Shown here: positions 37,644 through 57,670 of the stretch, piece by piece
Layout of the letters: each line of letters begins with the position of its first letter
How positions within the stretch are numbered: the stretch's first letter is position 1
DNA from: Punica granatum
Lineage: Eukaryota > Streptophyta > Magnoliopsida > Myrtales > Lythraceae
Assembly: GCF_007655135.1 (NCBI RefSeq)
Contig: NC_045133.1
Span: 21,053,845-21,117,844 of the forward strand
Reading direction: 5' to 3'
DNA length: 64,000 nucleotides
Notes under the pieces: generated by a model
The model's database searches: none
What the model saw: only the letters and a program-made list of their open reading frames with translations
What the model was told of the DNA's origin: nothing
Translations under genes and position numbers: made by a program

Positions 37644-40600
37644 CTAATAATCTACAGCCTCGTTTTAATATCAGGGCAATTTAAAGTTGCAGAAATATCC
37701 AAATTCTTTCTCCAAAACCGTGAAGGTTTGAATGTGTAGTTAGATATGGAAGTTTAGGGTATAAAAGTGTATCGAAATAAAATCGAGAGGTAAATTGACC
37801 TCAGCGTCATAGTCGATTTTCTTCATTGTCATATGGTTTCCCATCTTTTATATATATGTCTACAGACCAAAACATTACTACTTCCAAAGCAAATTAGAAA
37901 AGCTTTTGTGGTCAAACTTCTTATAATTTGCTATACATTTCTTACTGTAGTGTGGACATCAATCAATCAATATCCTTATAATAAGAAAAACATTTAAATT
38001 CTGCAAATAATTAGGGTTCAGATTCGTCTTCTGTGATTATAAATTAAGATAATATTAAGTCGTTTGTACTTTATGGGAAAAATTAAATATTAAATGGCTC
38101 GTCGATGAGGAGACAAATGGAGCTTTTTCACCAAAAAAAAAAGGATAAACAAATTAATTAATTGTTTTAGACAAGGTATAATGATAAAGCCGTGCTTGTT
38201 CATGCTCTCATGAATTGTGGTGAAGGAATGCACACATCTTCTCTTCAAAAAGTTCCCCGTGATGAAACCGCTTAAAAAAAGACACGAGGCATAGGATTCG
38301 ATCGATTGTTAGTTCATCATGAGCAAAAACATCGAGCGCCTTTAATATTTAATAGGTAGCGATTCATTATTCGGAATATAACGACCATTGATATATTTGA
38401 CATGACGACAAGGCTAAGGAGGGAAATCCCGGACTGGCTTGTGCCAGTGGTTTTGATTTCACGATGACGACCGTGAATGAAGGCTTCATTTCATCCATAA
38501 CATCATCGTGCATAACATCACGACAGCGACATCCGTGGCGACATTAGCTTTGGGGTGTCAAGTTGGGACATGCATCCATAAGTAATTGAATTGAATTAAA
38601 CCATAACATATTGCCCGAGAGGGCTCATTAATCTCTTCGAGGAGAAAAAAAAGAATAAAAGTTTCAGTCATGGATCTTTCCATTTTGGGGTTGTTTTTGT
38701 CGTAGTTGGCAGTCAGATCAGATCTATTGCAGCACTGATGAAGGCCATAATTGTATGACTAAGAGACAACCACGTTTAGCCTTTCAATTATAAAATGCAG
38801 ATTGTATCTCACAGACGTGAAATGCCAAAAAGAAATCCTTTTCAGCTTGTTAATACAAAAAAATATATATGATTAGCCATGATTAGTGGGATTAATTATT
38901 AGTCAGTAATAAGATGCATGAGATCAGCACCCCCTTTGCTAGCTAGAAGAACAAAAGTACATCATTATAGACATGACTGTTTAACCAATTTTAAGATTGT
39001 CTTCTTGTTATATGTATTCATATAAATGACAGTATCTCTTACTCGACAGAACAGGAATTAAGAAAACAAAAGCTCTTCATACATAATATACTTGAGTTCA
39101 TACACATTCAAAGTACAAAATCGTATTCTATCACTAATATGTTGCCCGTAATTATTAGTTAAGGCTATCGTTGCCTGTGAAATGATTAAACAGAAATAAC
39201 AACTGTACGAAGGTAATAGATCCATGCTTGGGTGACTGTGGTGAATCATGGTCTAATTAAGTATCTATGTTTCGTCCCATTTACTATTTCATCGATATTT
39301 TGTTTTCACTATTATCTCAACTTCCATTTGCGTGTTTGTTGGTGGAGGACTTTTGTGTCTGAAAATGACCGGAGTAACTGCATACGTCCTCCGGCATATT
39401 ATATATATATATAGGGAATATGGGATCCTCGTGAGATTTAATTTGATTAGGAGAAGACGATTTTTAGAGAAAATTCATGTTTGGAGGGTTTTGTGTCTTT
39501 AGTAGGTCGATACGGCTTGAACTAGATTAGTTGGGACTCGTGGAGTTTCTAGATATCAAAGTAACACACTAAAAAAGGATAGTTTTATACATATAAATAT
39601 TTGGCTCATGTATGCACAGGTCATTCTTTTCATTTTTATCTCGTTAATTTATTATTGACGTTCCTTTTTTTTTATTGTAACATCGAAGAATTCTAAATAA
39701 TATTTGTTGTTTACATAAGAATGTTTTTGGCCCTCGAAATTTTCATTTTTTGCCATAGGTGTGACAAAGGAAAAATAATATTCACAAAACAAAACAACTA
39801 AGTTAATAAAAAATAACAACAACTAAATTATCAATAAAAATGATATTAGAAGTGAAAATTTTCTCTTAAAATCAATATATGGAGAAAAAAATAGTGGCTA
39901 TAATCTCAATGAATTGACGAAGATAGGAGGAAAAAGTTTTAAGAAATATAAAATTGAGAGAAAAGGAATACAAGAGGCAAAGAAATCCTACTATTTATCA
40001 ATTTCTGCATTTGTGTATTATATTTTGGTGAGAAACGTATGGGAAAAAAAAAAGTAATGCGACCGATTATTTTTTACTCTTTTTTATCAGTTAAATAATT
40101 CCTTTATTTTTTTTAATTTGAATATATATTTGATAGAACAATATAGGTATGCAAGCGAAACCATTTTATTCGATAAAGATTAAATTAAATTTTTAATATA
40201 ATAAATTATATTTTTGAAATAACATAGAAGATTAGGAGAATATTAAACAATTTTGTACTGTTCCCTATAACGTTTAAAAAATTTTGTAATGTTCCTTACT
40301 GCATACATGGATAACGTCTCATGTTCATATATAATAGAGGCGTTAATTAGGTTTACTAAATTCGACGATCGATCTCAGAAGAACTTGATTGAGTAATAAG
40401 TAACTCGAAAATCAATCTCGAGCTTTCTGGCGCGGCCAAAGCAGCTGCAACTTGCCTGCATGAGATGGGAATTATGAAAGAATTATGGTGGGTGAATATA
40501 TACAAACACAAGTTGCCACATTGAGCACCTTCAATTCTGATTCTTATCCTTATGTCGGTACAGGACACATGCATCTATACACACACACACACATATACAT

Positions 40601-41740
40601 ACATGGGACCGACTAAGATGCTTTCTACCTAACCAGGCCAACTCACACGTGTGTAATGTTTGACCCTCGCTGTTATTATCCATCCGACCTGAACCCTCTC
40701 GACCAGATAATCGGAACTTAATGTCCCATCCATTTCAGGAATGGGCAAGTTGATCCGGAACAACCACTCCTTAACCATTTCCTTATTTTATTTATGCTTT
40801 TTGAACCATGTAGTCTCTCAATCTATTGACTGGAAGTAATCTCCATCCGGATATTGACTTAGACTCAAGCATGAAGTACATTTAATAAAATTCGGGCATA
40901 TCAAGTCCGTCTATATAGAATGCAGTTTGTCGACTATATTAGTCTCACCCTTTAGTAGGTTTATCTCTTTTTTGTTTTTAATTTTATTTTCCACCGCTTA
41001 ATTTTTAAAACAAAATAAAGTAGAGACAAGAACAAATTTGAAAGGAAAGAGAGAGATTGTGAAGAAAGCAACAGTGGAAAATGGGCCGCCTTGGCCACTC
41101 GATATGTCTCTTTTTCTGACCGCATACCCGACCAATTTTATGCTCTGAATGCCACACGCACGTGCGGTCGAGCCCACCTTCACCGACTCCCTGTGAGGTC
41201 CCGAGATAAATTCCTACCTAGACATGGTCCATTCAATTATGCCCATATCTAGCAAATGCAGTGATCGATCGGGGATTCGAGGGAACTAAGCACAACAGCT
41301 CTAATAAGGAGATAAACGTTCACGGACCTTGCAAGTCGAGAATGATTCAGCTCAACTAAGCATAAGTCGAGACCCAGGTTTGATTTAGTAACTTCTCTAG
41401 CATATGAAATCATCGAAGGCCAGGATGAATGGCCCATGAGGTGGCCCATAGTCTGAATTCTAAGGCATGAAGTCACCAAATCATTGCTACAATACGACCT
41501 TTTCAATTTTTATATATGCATATATATAACGACGGAAGAGCAGACGGTAATTCTTTCTACAGAAGTGGCCAAAAGCCGCCGGAAGAGGACAGGAGACCGA
41601 CCGGTCCCGGCCACCATCAAAGCACCAATCCGCCGCTCATTTTTTGAGTACAAGTAAAGGGTTAAGTAATCACATCTTAACTTCAAACATCCCAGGAAGA
41701 CAAGAATCTGATTTGAGTAAAATTTATGCAAATTCAAAAT
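37644..41740. other. AT-rich gene desert and region downstream of the XRN gene
   Basis: No gene seen. Small structures are an (AT)n run near 39400-39412 and a (CA)n run near 40578-40592. The part next to 41995 probably holds the XRN 3' UTR. Confidence 0.45.
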
Positions 41741-41995
41741 ACAAAATCGCTGCCAAGATAGATGAAAAAAGGTGATCTAAACTGTATCTATGTCATCGCT
41801 CCACGATGAATAAGATATACAGACAATATATGGAAGGAAACAAGCAATAAGATTACGATGTTGATGACGACGATCATACAGCTCCTGGGGACATTAATCT
41901 AATCAAACCTGAAACAATTGTACAACACTCTTCAATCGAGGGCATTACTATGCTCTATGCTCTCGAGTGTTGAAGAAAAAATAACCTAAATAATT

Positions 41996-49420
<7,425 letters not shown>

Positions 49421-50268
49421 GGCGAAGGCCCTAACCCGTCACCGATCCGGTCGTGGAAGGAGAGCTTCGTGCGCCAAACCCTAGAGGGAGGGATGGAGGG
49501 AGGAGATGGTGGGTATTGGAATATCCCAAATGCCAGATTCTAAAAGAGGGAAAGAGGCCGAGGCTGAGGCTTTATCCGGTTTGGCGTTTAGGGCAAAAAT
49601 ATGAAATACGGCGGGACCGAGGCGCCGCTCCGCCGGGGAGATCTTTTGGCGACGGATAAGGGGATAGGGACTGTTTGGCGACAAGTTTAACGCTGCACTG
49701 CTCTGGGTTGTCTCTATCTAGGACTTGGATTTTGTCAATCCAGGGATAAGGGCGGTGGGAGAAGAGGAACATGGCCCGAGGATTTGGGCCCATAGTCCAA
49801 GCCCAACACCTTGGCACAATCCCAAGCCCAAGCCCATCGAACATATATGTGATTTTTTTTCAATAAAGCCCATCAAATATCATAAATCAATCATCGATTA
49901 ATTTGCTAAAGCGAATCAATTTTAAACTAACTAGTAGTTTAATCGGGCCCATTTGGCCTTCCCGATACTAGCGTTCACACCGAAAAAAAACTAACTAGTA
50001 ATTCAGAAGGGGAGGATGTCGGAAGAGGGAAGGGGGTTGAAAAAGCTCCATTGAATTGAAGGATCTTTCCAAAAGTAGATCAGAGTATTTAGCTAATTAT
50101 AGGGTTCTTTTTTTTTTAATGGAAGATGTTGATTACAGTAAAATCAAACTTCCAATGAAATTTATAGAGATCGGAGTTAGTTAATGGGATAGTCGCTTAA
50201 TTGGTTGTTTCTTGTGTAAGGCTCTTAACTTTAGGAAGGTAGTCTTGACTGTGAACTCACCATGGGGA
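49421..50268 (-). promoter_or_regulatory. XRN promoter with telo-box and clustered site II motifs
   Basis: AAACCCTA lies at 49476-49483, just upstream of the XRN ATG. TGGGCC at 49785-49790 and three GCCCA motifs between 49801 and 49836 (site II in reverse) follow. The arrangement resembles those before TRM6 and DPH5 in this window. The rest, up to the transposon nest, has no recognised feature. Confidence 0.55.
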
Positions 50269-50640
50269 CATCTAAGCAGGAATGGAGCCAATGAGTTAGC
50301 GGGGGGCAATTGCCCCCCCTGAGATTCTCCCAAAATCCCAAATGCCCCCCAAAATATACTTTTGTCAAATATTTGCCCCCCTGAAAATATAAAAATATGC
50401 CTTGTTGCCCCCCCACCCCTCTTTAGATCCCAAGCCTCTTATTAAAATATAAGTTTTAATTTTAACTGACTTAACTTGAACAGGAGATAACTAAGAGTCT
50501 GAGACAAGACTTAGAGTTAGACAAGAAGTTAAGAACCAAACCCCAACCACAGAAGTTCTGTGACTGTGACACTCATTGACAGAACTCAGAAGCAAACTTG
50601 GAAGGCTGATTGGAACAGGCAACCGAGAACGGAGTTGGTG

Positions 50641-50671
<31 letters not shown>

Positions 50672-51171
50672 TCTGCGACTGTTGAAGCCGAAGGCACGAC
50701 CTTGATAAAGAGAGCATCGCTGTCTCGCCGGCCCCGTCTCCAGACGGACCAGACTCCGGTGAGGCAGTGACCCATCCAGGTACCCGTCTCCCCCATTCCT
50801 TGTTTTCCATTTGCATGTCCTTTTTTTTTGCCCCTCGTATCTATATCTTAACTGTTCTTCTCTTGGTCCACCTGATCTAGATTAGGCCTCTTCTCAGTTA
50901 TTGGGTCCTTTAAATATTTTTTTTCTCAGTTTAAGGAACTTGTTTTGTTTGTCTCCTGCTCATATGGGTTCCAATAGATAGATATGTAGGTCTTTCGTCT
51001 TCGTTAATATAGTTAATCTGGAAATCTGGGTCAAAGGTTTTGTTGGTCAATCTATTTGAGTCTTGTTGAACCTATTCTGGAATCAATTAGTCTTTGTTGA
51101 CTATTATAATTTATACGCATAAAAGTTTTTGTCTTTTTTATTGTTGCAACTCTCTGTGGTGTGTAGCGAAT

Positions 51172-51387
51172 GGTCAGCAAGTGGACCAAGTCCTAGCTCC
51201 TGCTTTCAAAGAGTTTGGCCTCTCGGAGCTCCGAACTGTTACCAATGGATTTAGCAGTGAGCTGATTGTTTCAGAGAGTGGAGAGAAAGCCCCCAATGCT
51301 GTCTACAAAGGGAAGTTGAGGAACAACCGATTCATTGCCATTAAACGGTTCTCCAAACAGTCTTGGCCTGACCCACAGCAGTTTGTG
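51172..51387 (+). pseudogene. Captured exon of a BSK-type receptor-like cytoplasmic kinase
   Basis: One exon-like segment reads, in pieces, PAFKEFGLSELRTVTNGFSS, ELIVSESGEKAPNAVYKGKL and RFIAIKRFSKQSWPDPQQFV. This is the start of the kinase domain of plant brassinosteroid-signalling kinases (BSK), including the conserved SESGEKAPN and IKRFS parts. It has an acceptor-like GTGTAG before it and a GTATAA donor after QQFV, with intron-like sequence on both sides. The rest of the kinase (catalytic loop, TPR repeats) and the myristoylated N-terminus are missing. It lies inside hAT-1, between its left end and the inserted LTR, so it is most simply a gene fragment picked up by the transposon. Confidence 0.8.
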
Positions 51388-53052
51388 GTATAATCTGAGA
51401 TTCTTGTTTCCGCCTTGGTCTCTATCTGTCGATATGTTAATGTGGTGTTATAGTGAATCCTTAATTTTTGCTTCTGGGTATTATGGTTTATGGCAACTAA
51501 GTTTTGTGCTACTTAGTTTTCTGCTTGTTAATCTCACTGCTCATTGGATTAGAAAACTATATACTTCAATGTTAGATTTTTTGGATTTGTCCTTTCTGCT
51601 GGGACATCTTAAAGCTTTTTTTGTTGGTACTTTTGCACTTGATTTATTCTGGAAAATCTATGAATAGTTGTCTTGAGAGTAATTTATGTTAGGAATTGGT
51701 GTATGCCCTAGAGGCAATCTATCATCAGTTCCGTAATATGACATGTATTTCATTATATTACGAGGCATTTCTATTATTGTGTAGATTGCGCTAAATATGA
51801 TTCTACACAATAATGTCCTTGGAATAGTAGGTTCAATAGGCATCAAGTGTGACTTGATTGTGAGAACCTATAATTACCGAACATTATTCCTAAATGTCCA
51901 TAGTCAAAGTATTATCGTTAATTAGGACAACGATAATACGGTTAGACTAGTGTGGGTGTTGATTGATGACCAAGTCTCACAGATCATGGATATGGAGATA
52001 TCAAGTCACACCACATGTATACATTAAGAGTAATGTGTATTGGACTGACCCGCCATGAGATTGCTACATGGGTTGTTACGTGACTGTCATTAGCATATCT
52101 CAAAGTGACTATAGTGTAATGATCCTTTGACTTGAGGTCACCATGGATTCCTACATGTAATGTCGTATATTTTGATACTGTCAAACGCCACCGTAACAGG
52201 CTGGTTATAAAGACAGTTATTGGGTATACCACAGAGCATGGAGAGGAATGTGAGTGACCAAGATAGGACTTGTCCCTCCTACGAAACGGGAGCGATGTCT
52301 CACGGCCACTTGGTGGTTAAGTCTAAAAGTGTATGCATACCCAAATGAGTCGATATAACGATATCGAGCTCATTTGTTCTGATAGACTTACCCGGTAAAC
52401 CAAGAAAGAGAGATATTGAGTCATACAAGGATGTCATTGACTATGCCTTGTGCTCAATAGAGATATAGAGGACAATGGATTATATTACACGGTAATGTAG
52501 GTCACGAGGTTCGTCGAGAAATTGACTTTCTGATTACTTGAGTAACAGTGATGTATTGCTAGATGCCGCTCACTGTTTGTAATATTGAAATAGAGATTTC
52601 GATATTACTATCAACGTAATTGGGAACCTACAGGGTTACACGCAACGATTAAATCGACGGAATATTTTGAAACAACAAAATTGTCTAATAGAGATTAGAT
52701 GATTTATGGTGCGACCAATTAATCGGATATTTAATGAGATTAAATTTGCCGATTAATTAGACTCGATTTATTAGATTTAATGGTGTGCTAAGTGGCTATT
52801 TTCTATGGAACCACTTGGAGCCAATTATAGAAAGAAACATGGGCCAATTGTATGATTACACTTAGCTATACACTTGGCTCATCGAAACCTTAATTCTCTT
52901 AATCCCACACCGGTGGGACAAAAGAAATTCTCCCATTCAAATGCTTATATATATGTAGATATATATGGCTGTGATATATAGAAAACAAATGTATGCTTAT
53001 ATATATATATATATATATATGTGACAGTGTATGCATATATAAGTGTGTACGC

Positions 53053-56000
53053 ATATAATTTAGGCCTGGCAATTCGTGTCGTGTCGTGTTTATACGTGTC
53101 GTGTCTAATCGGGTTCGTGTCATCAAAATCATAACCCGTACACGACACGATTATTAAACGGGTCAGATTTTGAAAACACGAACACGACCTGTTTATATCC
53201 GTGTCAACCCGGACACGACACGTTTAAACCTGTTTATCGAAACGTGTCATAATAGGTACGTGTTCGTACACGACACGATTATATCCGATTACCCGACACG
53301 TTAACACGACCCGTTTATTCGATTAGTCCGGTTACACGGACACGTTAACACGACCCGTTTATCCGATCAACTCGATTACATGGACACGTTAACACGACCC
53401 GTTTATTCGACACGTAAACACGACCCGTTTATTCGACACATTAGCACGATTACGACCTGTTTATTCCGAACAGAAATTTCTAGGAAGTACAAATATCATG
53501 ATATGTAAGTCTAGTCTTAAAATAGATCACAATAACTTATAATTGCATCATATCATTAATTCTTCCAAAGTAGGTAGCATTGTTCAAATAAAGAGTAATT
53601 AGGCTAACTCAGATGAAATGCTGACAATGCTAGTAGTAGCCAATCAAGAACCAAAGATGCCCTTGCAGTGATGGCATCTGAATTGATCGCTCCTTTAATT
53701 AACCACGGTATTAGACCCTTGAGTTGATGGCTCCTCACTAATATTTAAGTTCATCACATCCTCTGTAATTTGATCCATGGAAATCCCACAACTATCTACA
53801 TTCAAAAAAGAGAGAGATCAACAAAAGAACTTTAGAAATCAGAATTGAAAAGTAAACTTACCAGTTAATCCATAAAGCCAATCTCGAGAGCACATGAGTG
53901 CTTCCACAAGGTCGGGTTTCAAAGAACTCCGATACTGATCGAGAACACGACCTCCGCAGCTGAATGCTGCTTCAGAGGCAACCGTGGATACGGGAATACT
54001 CAAAATATCACGAGTCATCCTTGCAACCGTCGGATATCGTTGGGAGTTAAGCTTCCAATACTCAAGAATGTCCAAGTCCGTCTTTCTATCACTCCTTGTC
54101 TCATCTAAGTACTTTTCTAACTCAGACTTTTTCGAAGACGCTGAATACACATTATCAGCATAATCATCGAACTCCTGATAAAATATTAAAAATAACAAGG
54201 AGAATGAAATGACAAACATATTCCAAGTGCAAATGACAACAAGAAAAAGAAAATACATGGGGGACAAATACAAATATTGATAAAGTAATATACATAACAT
54301 TATTAAAAATTTTACCTCTAGCATATCTACGGATTCTGACTCTTGATCAAGATTTGACGCCACTTTCTCTTGTAATGCAGATGTTCGATTCACCTTTTGA
54401 TGTGTTGTGTATTCTTCATACAATGAGAATAATTTGTCTCGAACAGTCTGAAATTCTGAAGATTGACTACCATACAACTTTCTGTAACTCCAATCCACAA
54501 ACTCAAGTTTATACCTAGGGTCCAATATCACCGCAATCGATAAAATCACAGAAAATTCAGACCAGTATTTTTCAAATTTCATAAGCATCCTCAACGACAT
54601 TGCTCTCAGATCTTCATCTGTCCCATCACTATACTCCTTGAGCATTACATATGCTTTGAAAATGGAAGGAAAGTATAGATTTGCAGTCGGATACTTACTT
54701 CCAGAAAATAAGTTCGTAATCTCAAAGAAAACCCCCAAGAACTTCTTTATCTTCTCAATCTTCTGCCATTCCAATGAGGTAGGACAATTTGTATAATTTG
54801 AATCACTTAACTCTAGGTGGCAAAATGCACGGCGATAATAAAATGCACTTTCAAGCATAAGAAAGGTTGAATTCCAACGAGTAGGGACATCTTGCCTCAA
54901 GCCTTTCTTCGGATTCAAAGACATGAGTCTCACACATTCAAGAAACTTTTCTTTTCTAACTTGAGACCCCTTAACATACTTGACACTCTCCCGCACTTTG
55001 TCGACTGCAACATCAATCTCTTTTAGTCCATCTTGCACAATCAAATTAATTATGTGGGCACAACATCGTTGATGGAAGAATTCACCTTTGGCTAGGAGTG
55101 CATAATTCAAATTTAAATGCGATCTCAACAAGCCCACGAAAGTGTCATTGGCAGAGGCATTGTCCAAAGTAATAGAAAATAATCTTCCCTCAATACCCCA
55201 CTCAGCTAACAAAGAGGTAATCTTATTGCACAATGCCACACCGGTATGTGGAGGTGGCATCAGGGAGAAATTCAGAATCCTCTTTTGCAAAATCCAATTT
55301 TTGTCAATAAAATGTGCAGTCAAAGAGAGATACCCATCAGTAGCAATCGAGGTCCACAAATCAGATGTCAAACAAATCCTACCACTAGCTTCCTCAAGCA
55401 AGCATTTAATCCGTGACTTCTCTTTCTTATAAACTTTCAACACATCAGCCCTTGCAGTGTTTCGAGATATAACAGAGACCGACTCACGCAAATATGAGAA
55501 CACAGATCTAATTCCAGCATACTCCACGAAGGCAAGAGGCAGATCATGCATAATCATGGCAGCAATCAATAACTCACGAAAGCGTTCAGGATCAAATGTA
55601 GCATTTCTCAAAGAAATATCATGGTTCATGAGCAACTGACCAACATCTCGTGTATCCTTACGAACGCATTTTTCACTATGCCTTTTCAGATTTCCAGTCC
55701 CATATTGACTATCAGAAATAAAAATAGCGCCGCACTTCTTGCACTTACAACGACTCTTACCATCAATCGTCTTTTCTGCCAACCTCTCATAAAAGTGCCA
55801 CACAGGTGAGGTAAGCCTTCTTTTTCGCTTGCCCGTCGATGTCCCTGCCTGAGCTCCTGTTACAGTGTCTTTGATCTCATCTCCAATGAGCTCAATTACA
55901 TCATCATCTTCATTTATTGTGAATAAAGGATTTTCCTTCCCAGAGGATTCCAGGTTCACCTCCAAATTATTTTCTGAACTCATCTCTAAATAAAATAGAC

Positions 56001-57136
56001 AATGAGAAATCGGTTAATGCAAATGGAAAAAGAACACGCAAATTAAATTGCAAAAGTATGGTGACAAGATATGACAAGATAGCCAGCATAAAGTGCATAA
56101 AGTATGTTTCAGGCAACTATCCAATGTATATTTAAGAAAGTTCATTGTTAAAGAAGTCCTCTCCCAATCAACAGTGCCTCCAACGGGAAAGCTCAGTACT
56201 TTAAGTTATCATATACTAATTTCACCTAGAATTTCTACCTTGTCTCAGCATTGCCACTGAGTATTGGGATTAACCACATTATGAGCGCCATTCATAGTGG
56301 CTGAATATTCAGTAAGACAGACAAAGAGAGACCTCCCACTCATGTACAATTGCTCAAATGAAACTGGAAACATCCTGCATTCCTTTCTTCAGGCAATTTC
56401 AGTCACACTAACCGAAAAATAACATCACCAAAATGCATTCAAAATCATAAGAGCAGAGGAGGACAGCAGCAACAGCTCGAATGTCAACGATGAGAATAGA
56501 AATGAAAATAAAGTTACAAGAACTGACCGGATCAAATGATGAATCACTGCCACCATCGCTGTGTCCAACAGATTACAGTAACCAAGGCTGGGATCCACTG
56601 ATTGCGGCAAAGAAATGAAGGATCAGCAGAGATAAGAACAATTTCCTTGAGCAGAACAGGAAGAAACCGAAGTTAGATCAGAAGAAAAGGCCAGCGGCAG
56701 TGATGATAGTGACGATCAAGACTTGAGAGCAAGGGGCGCGTCACGGTGGAGCGATGGAGGCTTCTTCAGTTCTTCTGCTGACAGTGACAGAGGTGGAGGC
56801 GGAACGGGAACTTCCCAAGCAAGCAGCGCAGTAGCAGGAGGAATTTTAAAATTAGGGTTAGTGGAAGGGTATATTGGTAAATTCGATTAGATAAACGGGT
56901 TAACGGATTACACGATTAAATAACACGATTAAACACGTTTAAATAAACAGGTTTAATCGTGTCTAATCGGGTTATGCGAGTTCAACCCGTTAAGACACGT
57001 TTATTAATCGTGTCTAAACGGGTTGAACCCGTTTAGACCGAATATCAAAAAACCTCAACCCGAACCCGTTTAACTTCGTGTCGTATCCATGTCGTGTTAT
57101 CGTGTCGTGTCAAATATTGCCGGCCCTAATATAATT
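53053..57136 (-). mobile_element. Inner hAT transposon (hAT-2), RICESLEEPER-like, apparently complete
   Basis: The element 53061-57128 (4068 bp) is flanked by the perfect 8-bp duplication ATATAATT (53053-53060 and 57129-57136). The ends are TAGGCCTGGCAA and TTGCCGGCCCTA, inverted with two mismatches. Subterminal zones (about 53080-53465 and 56885-57115) are packed with CGTGTCGTG / ACACGAC and ACCCGTTTA motifs in both orientations, the sort of repeats hAT transposases bind. It carries one transposase gene on the minus strand with no disabling change in my model. It is inserted in the solo LTR. Confidence 0.92.
53695..55983 (-). CDS. hAT-2 transposase, zinc-finger BED and hAT dimerisation domains (RICESLEEPER/DAYSLEEPER-like)
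   Basis: Three exons on the minus strand: 55983-54316, 54174-53862 and 53795-53695, giving 693 residues. A basic patch GKRKRR (51-56) may be a nuclear signal. A BED-type finger uses C81, C84, H102 and C106. The RNase-H-like core shows TSDLWTS (D208) and LDNASAND (D274), then RCCAHIINLIV (307-317) and TRWNS. The C-terminal hAT dimerisation domain has STVASEAAFSCGGRVLDQYR and SSLKPDLVEALMCSRDWL. The last exon adds about 33 residues (DSCGISMDQITEDVMNL...). The 141-bp first intron is a multiple of three with no stop, so unspliced RNA stays open; it would insert 47 very hydrophobic residues. The protein would cut and rejoin hAT-2. Intact and so possibly active. Confidence 0.92.
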
Positions 57137-57670
57137 GTAGGAAAAGTCAAAGTTGAATTGTTCAACTTTAATTAATCCTACTATTTTAATAAATTTCGGG
57201 TGTCGCATCGGTGTTTCTTTCGAGTGTTGGCCGCTAGCATCGCTGATCTCGAAGACTCGTTGACAAAGTCGGTGTGGATACCGGTAGAGGCGTCACGCGT
57301 GGGACGCTCGATCGACAATTTTAAATATTCCAGGTACGCTTTTATTTACTCTTATTCTTCTAGTAGGTCTTGGAATTAGTTTCACGGGTATGAAATTTTG
57401 AATTTATGTTCCTTTTACGCTTCCGTTGGCCCCGTGAAACTAGCAATTTAGGCACATGAATCATCAGATTGTGCATTGTGATCTTTGTCCCATTTTAGTC
57501 AGCTGTAAGAGTTGTACAAACTCAATGTTTTCATCCTTTTCAAACAGTCCTTCAGGGACTCTATCTAGCCCACTAAGTCAGGTTTGTCTGTAGAATTTCT
57601 TCTGATTAGTGACTATGCTGCTGATTTTGTTGTTCCGCCTTATCTCTTTGAATTTTTTTCTTGTGTAGAT

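Larger units (their letters stand above)
51682..57450 (+). mobile_element. Copia-like solo LTR, split by a later hAT insertion
   Basis: The LTR 51687-57445 starts TGTTAGGAATTGGTGTATGC, followed by CCTAGAGGCAATC as in many plant Copia (SIRE/Maximus-like) LTRs, and ends GTGAAACTAGCA. It is flanked by ATTTA at 51682-51686 and 57446-57450, a 5-bp duplication as made by retroviral-type integrases. Subtracting the hAT element and one copy of its duplication leaves about 1.68 kb. There is no primer-binding site, gag or pol next to it, so this is a solo LTR left after recombination between two LTRs. It contains an (AT)n run at about 52998-53020. Confidence 0.82.

Noticed and set aside
37290..37850. 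Possible MITE interrupted by the family 1 SINE copy d
   Set aside because: The flanks share only short, weak inverted similarity and no duplication was found.
55142..55809. Plus-strand open frames within hAT-2
   Set aside because: They are antisense to the transposase exon 55983-54316, which has all the expected motifs.
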